From assembly GCA_030608725.1 (NCBI GenBank), contig JAUWDP010000106.1, forward strand, positions 1 to 5,056: a DNA stretch of 5,056 nucleotides, written 5' to 3'. The stretch is from Candidatus Bathyarchaeota archaeon. GTDB taxonomy: Archaea; Thermoproteota; Bathyarchaeia; TCS64. Positions within the stretch are counted from its first letter, which is position 1. Every line of letters starts with the position of its first letter. Positions 1-4,988 of the stretch are shown in pieces. The position numbers and the translations under genes were made by a program. The notes under the pieces were generated by a model. That model saw only the letters and a program-made list of their open reading frames with translations. It had not been told where the DNA came from and did no database searches.

Positions 1-1639
1 CCTCATCCATGTCGGGCATACCGTCCGGACCACCTGGTCCGCCCGCCGGCATGGCCGGCGCAGTAGCTGCGAGGACGTCGTCGATCCTGAGAATCATGGA
101 CGCGACCTCTACCGCTGACTTTAACGCTTGCTGCTTCACCACCAAGGGCTCGATTACACCCTCCTTGAGCATGTCGATGACTCCCTCGTCGTAGACGTTG
201 ACCCCCATGCTGCCTCCCCCCTTCTTGTCGTGAGCGGCCTTGATGGCAACCATAGTGTCTATGATGTCCAGCCCCGCGTTCTCTGCGAGGGTCCTGGGCA
301 CGACCTCGAGGGCGTCCCCGAAGGCCTCGATTGAGAGCTGCTCCCTGCCTCCGACGCTCGGGGCGTAAGCCCTAACCGCCTTCGCCAGCTCGGTCTCCAC
401 GGCTCCTCCGCCGGGGACCATCTTGGGCACCTCCACTACATCGCTGATGACGTAGAGGGCATCGTTCAGAGCCCTCTCGGCCTCGTCGATCATCCTCGTC
501 AGGCCCGCTCGGATGAAGATGGCGACCGACCGTGGGTCATCGCATCCCTCGACGAAGATCATCTTGTCGTCGGCGATCTTGCGCTCCTCGACGAGGTCGC
601 ACTGTCCCAGGTCCTCGGCCTTTAAGTCGGAGAGGTTGGAGATCACCTTTGCGCCGGTGGCCTTCGCCAGCTTCTCCATGTCGGACTTCTTGACCCGTCT
701 GGCGACTAGTACGCCGGCCTTGGCCAGGTAGTGCTGAGCCATGTCGTCGATGCCCTTCTGTGCGAAGACAACGTTCGCGCCGGAGTCCGTGACCCGGTCC
801 ACCATCTTCTTCAGCATCTCGGCCTCCTGGTCCAGGAACGACTTGATTGCGTCGGGGCTTCGGATGCGGATCTCGGCGTCGAACTCGGTCTTCTCCACCT
901 CCAGTGCCGTGTCGATGAGGGCTACCTTCGCCTTCTCGATCTTCTTGGGCATGGCGGCGTGGACGATCTCCTTGTCGATGATGACTCCCTGTATCAGCTG
1001 TGTCTCGTTGAGGCTCTTGCCCTCCTTCTTCACGATCTGGACGTCGTCCACATCGGCGATGGTCTGCCCGTCCCGCTCCTCCTTGACCTGCATGATCGCG
1101 TCGATCACTATGTTCGCTAGGCCCTCCCGAGACCTGGCGACGGTCTTGCTCCTCATGGCGGTCATGGCCAGCTTCATCAGGGTCTCACGGTCCTCAATGT
1201 CGACGTCCAACGCGACGTCGTCCAGGGTCTCCAGGGCCTTCTCGGCGGCTTTATGGTAGCCCGCGATGATGAGAGATGGGTGGATGTCATCATCCAGGAG
1301 CTCCTGGGCCTTCTTGAGCAGCTCGCCCGCAAGGATGACCGACGTCGTGGTCCCATCTCCGACCTCGTCGTCCTGGGTCTTCGCGACCTCAATAATCATC
1401 TTTGCAGCGGGGTGCTGCACGTCGATCTCCTCAAGAACGGTAGCTCCATCGTTGGTGATGGTGATGTCCCCGAGGCTATCGATGAGCATCTTGTCCATGC
1501 CCCTCGGGCCCAAGGTCGACTTTAACACCTCCGAGATAATCTGCGCGGCCATGAGGTTGGACCTTCGGGCGTCCCTACCCCTGCTTCGCTCAGTTCCTTC
1601 CTTCAAGATTAGGACAGGTTGTCCTGTCATGTATGCCAT
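1..1639 (-). CDS. thsA: Thermosome subunit (group II chaperonin, Cpn60/TCP-1 family), 3' end cut by window edge
   Basis: ATP-driven cytosolic chaperonin subunit that assembles into a double-ring folding chamber with a built-in lid. Reading from ATG at 1639, 546 codons are visible and the frame is open to base 1. Motifs seen: TLGPRGMDK (residues 42-50), NDGAT (63-67) and GDGTT (94-98), which bind nucleotide and Mg; Asp64, Asp95 and Asp393 (in NDAL) occupy the catalytic aspartate positions; VPGGGAVE starts at residue 408. The tail is Gly/Pro/Met-rich and ends ...DGMPDMDE at the edge, as in archaeal thermosomes of about 545-555 residues, so only a few residues are missing. The start [15 protein letters not shown] matches the family, and GGTGA lies about 8 bases upstream. 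A second in-frame ATG at 1630 would remove only three residues. Archaea often carry several paralogues, so the exact symbol (thsA, thsB, ths) cannot be fixed from this sequence alone. Confidence 0.97.
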   Translation of the reverse strand, partial: MAYMTGQPVLILKEGTERSRGRDARRSNLMAAQIISEVLKSTLGPRGMDKMLIDSLGDITITNDGATVLEEIDVQHPAAKMIIEVAKTQDDEVGDGTTTSVILAGELLKKAQELLDDDIHPSLIIAGYHKAAEKALETLDDVALDVDIEDRETLMKLAMTAMRSKTVARSREGLANIVIDAIMQVKEERDGQTIADVDDVQIVKKEGKSLNETQLIQGVIIDKEIVHAAMPKKIEKAKVALIDTALEVEKTEFDAEIRIRSPDAIKSFLDQEAEMLKKMVDRVTDSGANVVFAQKGIDDMAQHYLAKAGVLVARRVKKSDMEKLAKATGAKVISNLSDLKAEDLGQCDLVEERKIADDKMIFVEGCDDPRSVAIFIRAGLTRMIDEAERALNDALYVISDVVEVPKMVPGGGAVETELAKAVRAYAPSVGGREQLSIEAFGDALEVVPRTLAENAGLDIIDTMVAIKAAHDKKGGGSMGVNVYDEGVIDMLKEGVIEPLVVKQQALKSAVEVASMILRIDDVLAATAPAMPAGGPGGPDGMPDMDE

Positions 1640-1694
1640 TTCATTTTTCACCTACGTGTACACATGGAGAGGCGCCATTCCAGAGGGAGAGGAT

Positions 1695-1704
1695 GTAATA
1701 AAGA
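1695..1704 (-). promoter_or_regulatory. Alternative thermosome promoter (TATA-like)
   Basis: The minus-strand element TCTTTATTAC, centred near 1699, predicts a start near 1673 and a leader of about 33 bases, closer to usual archaeal spacing than the 1739-1750 candidate. The preceding bases (GGAGGTGGA) are a poorer BRE than at the upstream site. Stress-inducible use of more than one promoter is possible but not shown. Confidence 0.35.
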
Positions 1705-1738
1705 TCCACCTCCGATCTGAAGCAGCTACCCCATCCAT

Positions 1739-1750
1739 CATATACTTTTT
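1739..1750 (-). promoter_or_regulatory. Candidate thermosome promoter (BRE/TATA-like)
   Basis: On the minus strand the sequence reads GAAAAAGTATATG, a purine-rich BRE-like stretch followed by a TATA-like core centred near 1742. Transcription would start near 1716 and give a leader of roughly 75 bases before the ATG at 1639. It is one of three candidates in this gap, so the assignment is tentative. Confidence 0.4.
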
Positions 1751-1930
1751 CAAGTGCATACGTTTCTTCAGAGCCGAGTTTAAAAACGTTATGCGAAAAA
1801 CGCCAAAGTTCCCGGAAATGTGCCCATAAGAGCTTGGCTACAGGCGGAATCTATCGTCTATGTTATTTCAGAGCAATCTAGTAAACAAGTTCATACATAT
1901 GAGCCCTCTAAACTAGGATATCGCGAAGGC

Positions 1931-3187
1931 TCAGGGTGACTGTGGTCTAATCGCGTCAGCTATCTCGCCGATATCAATTGACATCGTCTGAAATCCGCTC
2001 CCCCCCAAGGCACCATCGAGGGGCAGCCTAACCGTGAATGTGGAGCCGACTCCTACCTCGGACTCTACTAGTATATCCCCCCCATGGGACTCCACGATCC
2101 TTTCACATACGGAGAGGCCTAGACCGGTGCCCTTTGCCTTCGTCGTGAAGAGGGGCCTGAATATCTTCCCCAAGTTCTCCTCGCTGATACCCACCCCCGT
2201 GTCCACTATGTCAATGAAGGCGTACTCGTCAGTGCTACGTCCCTTAACTGTCAATTGGCCGCCATCGGGCATGGCCTGGACGGCGTTGTTTAGCAGGTTG
2301 GTGTACAGACGCCTCATCAGGATTACGTCGACGTATAGCTCGGGGAAGCCTTCGTCGAACACAACTGAGACGTCGATGTTGGAGGGTACCTTCACAGATG
2401 AGAGGACGTCCTCTATCACGTGTCTGATGTCGACTTCGCCGGGTACAAGATTGATAGTCTTGGCGTAGTCCTGCAGGTCCGAGACGATCTTGTTCATGTA
2501 CAGCATCTGCTCGTGGAGCTCATCGTCAACGTACTCGAGGTCGCGTATCTGCGACTCGTCTACTCCGAGCTTCTTGAGGTCCTCGACTTTCTTTCTGAGG
2601 ATTGAGCAGAGCCCGTAGACCACCTGGATGGGGTTGCGTAGGTCATGGCCAACCATGGCGGATAGCTCTCCTATGGTCGCCATCCGTTCTCGCTCCTTCA
2701 AGCGGAGCTGATATTCCTTCAGGACTTCAAGCATGTCCCTTATGTTGTTCGTCAGCACTAATATCTCGTCACCACCAGACGCATCTACTCTAGTCGACTC
2801 GGAGGATGGTGTATCTGCCCTGCTGACCGCATTGCTCAGTTTGGTTAGTCGAGACATGATCAACTTGTCCATGACCAACATCCCGATGGTGATCCCGATT
2901 ATCAGGAAGGATCCCATGAGATACGTGATGCAGGTCAGCCCGTACTGATATACGTCTCTCGTTTCCTCCACCTTGAACAACAGGGCTGGCTCATGGGATA
3001 CGTCTTCGATGAGTGAGTATCCGGCTATCAACTTCGGGCTTTGTTTTCTGATGGCGATCGGATCCTCTTCAGAAATGTCCGCCAGAGTGGCTCGGTATTC
3101 GCTTTCAGTGGATTCATCGAGTTCCAACATTTCCAGGGATAATGAGGTTAGCCCCATCAGTGTCTCAATCTCTCTAACGTCGAGCAC
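1931..3187 (-). CDS. CHASE4 sensor histidine kinase, C-terminal kinase fragment (frame-disrupted)
   Basis: Membrane sensor kinase that would autophosphorylate on His and pass the phosphate to a response regulator. Counting from GTG at 3187 (418 aa): residues 1-80 are the C-terminal part of a CHASE4-type extracellular sensor (the LIAGYSLIEDV...PALLFKVE pattern); about 84-106 is a membrane helix; 107-160 is a HAMP-like linker; the H-box MVGHDLRNP has phosphoacceptor His181; the N-box NLLNNAVQAM covers 297-306; G1 is DTGVGI (329-334); the F-box lies near PLFTTKAKG; G2 is GTGLGL (353-358). All catalytic motifs are intact. The GTG is only the first usable codon after the frame break: the natural protein should continue from the fragment at 3174-3737, which it overlaps by 14 bases in another frame. 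A restored protein would be about 600 aa. It could instead be a separate, translationally coupled protein, but it would then start in the middle of the sensor domain. Confidence 0.85.
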   Translation of the reverse strand: MLDVREIETLMGLTSLSLEMLELDESTESEYRATLADISEEDPIAIRKQSPKLIAGYSLIEDVSHEPALLFKVEETRDVYQYGLTCITYLMGSFLIIGITIGMLVMDKLIMSRLTKLSNAVSRADTPSSESTRVDASGGDEILVLTNNIRDMLEVLKEYQLRLKERERMATIGELSAMVGHDLRNPIQVVYGLCSILRKKVEDLKKLGVDESQIRDLEYVDDELHEQMLYMNKIVSDLQDYAKTINLVPGEVDIRHVIEDVLSSVKVPSNIDVSVVFDEGFPELYVDVILMRRLYTNLLNNAVQAMPDGGQLTVKGRSTDEYAFIDIVDTGVGISEENLGKIFRPLFTTKAKGTGLGLSVCERIVESHGGDILVESEVGVGSTFTVRLPLDGALGGSGFQTMSIDIGEIADAIRPQSP

Positions 3188-3737
3188 ACACCACCGTGCC
3201 TCGTACGGGGCCCTCCTCCTTACTTGTGATGATGGGACGTGATGCGACGATCATCGGCCCTTCTGAAGTTCTTAATACACCGCAATATTTGCTGGATGTA
3301 CTCTGATGGTTCAGGAGACCTCCGTTCTCACGGATTTGGTCCCCCACGTAACTGGGAAAGGGGGCCTCCTCCACGTCGACTAGGTCGAAGGCCTTGCTGA
3401 AGACAAGCTCGCCCTCATTGGAGAAGATAAGCATCAGGTTGATCTTCGAGTCAATGAACGTCGAGTCTAGTACAAGGGATCCAATATTCTCGACATTTTC
3501 ATCGAGGCTGAAATCGTATACGTCATCCCCTGCGGCGAAGCCGTGAGTGACAGCGTCCAATTCCGATAGGATCCAATCCAGTGCTGTCAAGCCCAGCTCT
3601 GTCTGCTGCTGGATATCCGCCTTCTCAAGCTCGAGAACCCCCCGCATCAAAAACGTGTTGGTGGTTAATTGAAGGACTACAAGGATTAAGATGTAGCTTC
3701 CCGCAAAGACTGTGACGAGCTTCCCCCTCAGCTTCAG
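3174..3737 (-). CDS. CHASE4 sensor histidine kinase, N-terminal sensor fragment (frame-disrupted)
   Basis: N-terminal membrane anchor and most of the extracellular CHASE4 ligand-sensing domain of the kinase that continues at 1931-3187. With the CTG start at 3737 it is 187 aa: M-K-L-R-G-K, a hydrophobic helix at about residues 7-25 (LVTVFAGSYILILVVLQL), then the sensor, with LMLIFSNEGELVFSKAFDL, the CGVLRTSEGPMIVASRPI strand region and GPVRGTVVCAR before a TAG stop. CHASE4 proteins normally run on as G-R-x-L-D-x-x-E-I; here LDVREIETL follows in a different frame. No ATG, GTG or TTG lies between the in-frame TGA at 3744-3746 and the end of the helix; the next candidate (TTG at 3650) would delete the helix. 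A ribosome site GGGGTGA (3744-3750) sits 6 bases before the CTG. It begins 34 bases after the regulator stop, which suggests one operon. Confidence 0.75.
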   Translation of the reverse strand: MKLRGKLVTVFAGSYILILVVLQLTTNTFLMRGVLELEKADIQQQTELGLTALDWILSELDAVTHGFAAGDDVYDFSLDENVENIGSLVLDSTFIDSKINLMLIFSNEGELVFSKAFDLVDVEEAPFPSYVGDQIRENGGLLNHQSTSSKYCGVLRTSEGPMIVASRPIITSKEEGPVRGTVVCARR

Positions 3738-3743
3738 TGGCTG

Positions 3744-3750
3744 TCACCCC
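3744..3750 (-). promoter_or_regulatory. Shine-Dalgarno site that sets a CTG start for the sensor kinase
   Basis: The minus strand reads GGGGTGA, then 6 bases, then CTG AAG CTG AGG GGG AAG. GGTGA is complementary to the archaeal 16S rRNA 3' end. The site also contains the in-frame TGA stop, so translation in this frame cannot begin further upstream, and the CTG at 3737 is the only start that keeps the predicted membrane helix. Confidence 0.7.
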
Positions 3751-3771
3751 CTGCGGATATCCACCCAACCA

Positions 3772-4149
3772 TTACTGTGCTGGTAGGGCGTTCTCCACTG
3801 CCAGCAGTAGCTCCTCCTCCGTTATCGGTTTCAGGAGGATGTCGCTTATCCCAATTTTAGTGGCCTCTATGCAGGTCTGAAACAGGGAGTAACCCGTGAT
3901 GAAGATGATCTCCATGGATTCGTCTATCTTCTTGAGTTTCTCCGCGACTTTCTCTCCCCTGATATCGGGGAGGACGACATCCAACAGGGCGATCTGGTAC
4001 TTGTTCTTCTCCGCCTTCTCTATCGCATCTAAACCTGTTTTAGAAGTCTCTACACTGTAGCCTCTATACTCCAACGTCTCCCTGTACAGGTCTAGGATAT
4101 CTTCGTCGTCGTCCACGATCAGGATAGAGGCTAGGTCCAATACTCTCAA
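3772..4149 (-). CDS. Receiver-only response regulator (CheY-like)
   Basis: Cytoplasmic phosphoacceptor for a two-component system, most likely the partner of the kinase encoded 34 bases downstream. The 125 residues are one receiver (REC) domain with no DNA-binding or enzymatic output: SILIVDDDEDI has the Mg-binding acidic pair near Asp13-Asp14, the phosphoacceptor is Asp57 in LLDVVLPD, Thr85 is in IIFITGY, and Lys107 is in LLKP. All signature positions are intact, so it should be phosphorylatable. Start: TTG at 4149; another in-frame TTG at 4140 would also give a normal receiver N-terminus (MDLASILIVDDD) and has AGGGGG 11 bases upstream. A TATA box at 4171-4180 places transcription at about 4150, so a leaderless message from the first TTG is plausible. 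Its target is unknown; single-domain regulators act through protein contacts or phosphorelay. Confidence 0.93.
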   Translation of the reverse strand: MRVLDLASILIVDDDEDILDLYRETLEYRGYSVETSKTGLDAIEKAEKNKYQIALLDVVLPDIRGEKVAEKLKKIDESMEIIFITGYSLFQTCIEATKIGISDILLKPITEEELLLAVENALPAQ

Positions 4150-4170
4150 TTCCCCCTGAAACCAGTAATA

Positions 4171-4180
4171 CCTATATAGA
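4171..4180 (-). promoter_or_regulatory. TATA-box promoter of the regulator-kinase operon
   Basis: The minus strand reads TTCTATATAGG, with TATATA centred near 4175-4176. Counting about 26 bases puts the start near 4150, right at the TTG start of the response regulator, which suggests a leaderless or very short-leader transcript. No other strong TATA element lies between the tRNA 3' end and the regulator. Confidence 0.65.
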
Positions 4181-4272
4181 ATATGGAGCTATGACACGTA
4201 TCTTCCGATCATCATTTTCTGAGAATAAACTCAACGAGATCACTTAATCTCAGGGTTTCTTGGGCCTAGAAA

Positions 4273-4404
4273 TGGTGGGGCCGGAAGGATTTGAACCCTC
4301 GACATTTGGGTTTCCGCTCCAAAAACTCGTCATCCCCTCACGGGTCAGTTTCGCTCATTATATTTTCTGGAGCCCAACGTCATTCCAGGCTAGACCACGG
4401 CCCC
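4273..4404 (-). tRNA. tRNA-Trp (anticodon CCA), intron-containing, CCA encoded
   Basis: On the minus strand the acceptor stem GGGGCCG (4404-4398) pairs with CGGCCCC (4283-4277), followed by discriminator A and an encoded CCA ending at 4273. The D arm is GTCT...TGAC; the anticodon stem TTGGG (4377-4373) pairs with CCCAA (4310-4306); the T arm GAGGG-TTCAAAT-CCTTC is regular with one G-T pair. The anticodon loop is CTCCAGA once an intron is removed between G37 (4367) and A38 (4311), giving anticodon CCA for tryptophan. Exons are 38 and 39 nt, so the mature tRNA is 77 nt with CCA. Introns at this site are common in euryarchaeal tRNA-Trp. Its own promoter lies upstream at 4433-4442. Confidence 0.93.
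4312..4366 (-). other. Intron of tRNA-Trp (about 55 nt)
   Basis: The insert splits the anticodon loop after position 37. Its 3' part, TTTTTGGAGC (4325-4316), pairs with the anticodon region GCTCCA (4373-4368) and the following AAAA, as expected for the helix recognised by the archaeal splicing endonuclease. However, 5-6 bases separate that helix from the anticodon stem on the 3' side, where a canonical bulge-helix-bulge has three, so the exact junction may differ by a few bases. Elements resembling C/D guide RNA boxes occur: CTGA (4348-4345) and ATGACGA (4333-4327). Confidence 0.75.
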
Positions 4405-4432
4405 CCATGGCAGAAACCGCTAACCCCCTCAA

Positions 4433-4442
4433 CATAAATAAA
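4433..4442 (-). promoter_or_regulatory. TATA-box promoter of tRNA-Trp
   Basis: The minus strand reads CTTTATTTATG, centred near 4438. A start about 26 bases downstream falls near 4412, leaving a short 5' leader of about 8 bases before the tRNA 5' end at 4404 for RNase P to remove. Confidence 0.6.
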
Positions 4443-4490
4443 GATGATCGTCCAGGGAAAACACATCAACTCTAACATACGCAAATTATC

Positions 4491-4502
4491 GGGGACGTCC
4501 CC
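4491..4502. repeat. 12-bp perfect palindrome GGGGACGTCCCC with a third half-site
   Basis: The palindrome lies between the divergent tRNA-Trp and ASCH genes. A third copy of the half-site, GTCCCCG, occurs at 4525-4531 and pairs with CGGGGAC at 4490-4496, so a larger stem-loop could form instead. It could be an operator for a dimeric regulator or a structured RNA element; neither is shown. Confidence 0.5.
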
Positions 4503-4512
4503 CTCGACTATA

Positions 4513-4527
4513 GACACATCAGGTGTC
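4513..4527. repeat. Short inverted repeat GACAC-ATCAG-GTGTC
   Basis: This 5-bp stem with a 5-base loop overlaps the third GTCCCC half-site. Another 5-bp inverted repeat, GTTTA-CAAGAA-TAAAC, follows at 4531-4546. The close packing of inverted repeats is visible, but no function can be assigned. Confidence 0.35.
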
Positions 4528-4553
4528 CCCGTTTACAAGAATAAACGAAGATG

Positions 4554-4575
4554 TAACCCAGTAGATCTAACCCAG
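4554..4575. repeat. Direct repeat TAACCCAG x2 with 6-bp spacer
   Basis: TAACCCAG occurs at 4554-4561 and again at 4568-4575, separated by TAGATC. The spacing of 14 bp centre to centre is not one helical turn, so a classic tandem operator is not strongly indicated. It lies upstream of the putative ASCH promoter. Confidence 0.35.
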
Positions 4576-4599
4576 AAGGAAACCGGAAAAAACACACAA

Positions 4600-4609
4600 C
4601 ACTTAATCT
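4600..4609 (+). promoter_or_regulatory. Putative promoter of the ASCH-domain gene
   Basis: The weak TATA-like element CTTAATC (4602-4608) is centred about 28 bases before the TTG start at 4634, which would give a leaderless transcript. No Shine-Dalgarno sequence is visible before that TTG, which agrees with leaderless initiation. The match to a TATA consensus is modest. Confidence 0.4.
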
Positions 4610-4633
4610 CAACACAAGCCCTAGAAACCTAAT

Positions 4634-4963
4634 TTGACGATTCTCTTTAAGAAATCCTACGTAAATAAGATAATAAACGGCGAAAAGACGGCCACTAGAC
4701 GCCCCAAGAGACCCATGGTGAAGCCGGGGGGAGAGTACAACATAAGGGTCAGCTTCTACACCCACCTACCCGACAGGTTTAGGGTGGTGAAACGGTTCCA
4801 GCAGCGCCTCGGGGACATGAGTCACGACGACGCCCTCAAGGAGGGGTTTAGGGACCTCGACGAGTTTCGCGAGGAATGGAAGAGCATCTACGGCGTCCAC
4901 GACCCCGATCAGCTCGTCTGGGTGGTCGAGTTCCAGTACCTGAAGCCTGACCGAAATCTTTAA
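4634..4963 (+). CDS. Small ASCH-domain (PUA-like) protein
   Basis: Single ASCH domain of 109 aa, a beta-barrel fold related to PUA and thought to bind RNA or modified nucleosides. Family features seen: FKKSYVNKIINGEKTATRR (residues 5-23) with the conserved G-x-K-T-x-T-x-R signature, KPGGEYNIR (30-38), and a C-terminal A-x-x-E-G-F...F...W pattern (Ala67, Glu70, Gly71, Phe78, Trp82) followed by the strand VWVVEF. The start is TTG at 4634: an in-frame TAG at 4622-4624 blocks longer forms, and the next ATG (residue 28) would remove the signature. There is no Shine-Dalgarno site. The gene stands alone between the tRNA-Trp and 5S genes, and its stop codon overlaps the 5S TATA box. The cellular role is unknown; a part in translation or RNA metabolism is only an inference from the fold and location. 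Confidence 0.85.
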   Translation: MTILFKKSYVNKIINGEKTATRRPKRPMVKPGGEYNIRVSFYTHLPDRFRVVKRFQQRLGDMSHDDALKEGFRDLDEFREEWKSIYGVHDPDQLVWVVEFQYLKPDRNL

Positions 4964-4964
4964 A
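4953..4964 (+). promoter_or_regulatory. 5S rRNA promoter (BRE plus TATA), overlapping the ASCH stop codon
   Basis: CGAAA followed by TCTTTAAA resembles an archaeal BRE and TATA box, centred near 4961. Twenty-six to twenty-eight bases downstream is 4987-4989, the predicted 5' end of 5S rRNA. The TAA stop of the upstream gene (4961-4963) is part of the TATA box. Confidence 0.7.
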
Positions 4965-4988
4965 CTACAGCCTAGAGCCCAATGGAAT

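Larger units (their letters stand above)
1640..1930. other. Non-coding gap between kinase 3' end and thermosome 5' end
   Basis: This 291-base stretch is more AT-rich than its flanks and has no credible gene; a plus-strand reading frame entering it is a shadow of the thermosome gene. Read on the minus strand it holds three TATA-like elements ahead of the thermosome: a TTTTTAAAC element near 1778-1787, GTATATG near 1739-1745 and TCTTTATTAC near 1695-1704. An 8-base palindrome, GTGTACAC, lies at 1656-1663 in the expected 5' leader. No clear hairpin plus T-run terminator for the kinase operon is visible. Confidence 0.6.

Noticed and set aside
1782..1802. AAAAACG repeated 14 bases apart upstream of the thermosome
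   Set aside because: It is a short A-rich repeat that is easily due to chance, and one copy belongs to a TATA-like element.
741..1829. Long plus-strand reading frames opposite the thermosome (741-1259 and 1266-1829)
   Set aside because: They lie antisense to a strongly supported chaperonin gene, are Ser/Met/Arg-rich with no recognisable domain, and arise from its GC-rich codon use.
2034..2468. Plus-strand frame opposite the kinase catalytic domain
   Set aside because: It is antisense to conserved H/N/G box coding sequence and has no family features.
3174..3176. TAG at the end of the sensor fragment as a pyrrolysine codon
   Set aside because: Read-through meets TGA two codons later and would not reach the kinase, which is in another frame.
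3185..3187. GTG at 3187 as the true start of an independent kinase gene
   Set aside because: The protein would begin in the middle of the CHASE4 sensor, at a segment that matches the expected continuation of the upstream frame; only a weak GGTG lies before it.
4220..4251. Small inverted repeats TGAG/CTCA and GAGAT/ATCTC between tRNA and regulator as a terminator
   Set aside because: The stems have only 4-5 bp and no T-run follows; archaeal termination needs a T-rich tract, which is not evident here.
4260..4475. Plus-strand reading frame of 71 codons across the tRNA
   Set aside because: It covers the whole tRNA-Trp gene and its promoter on the opposite strand; it is not a credible protein.
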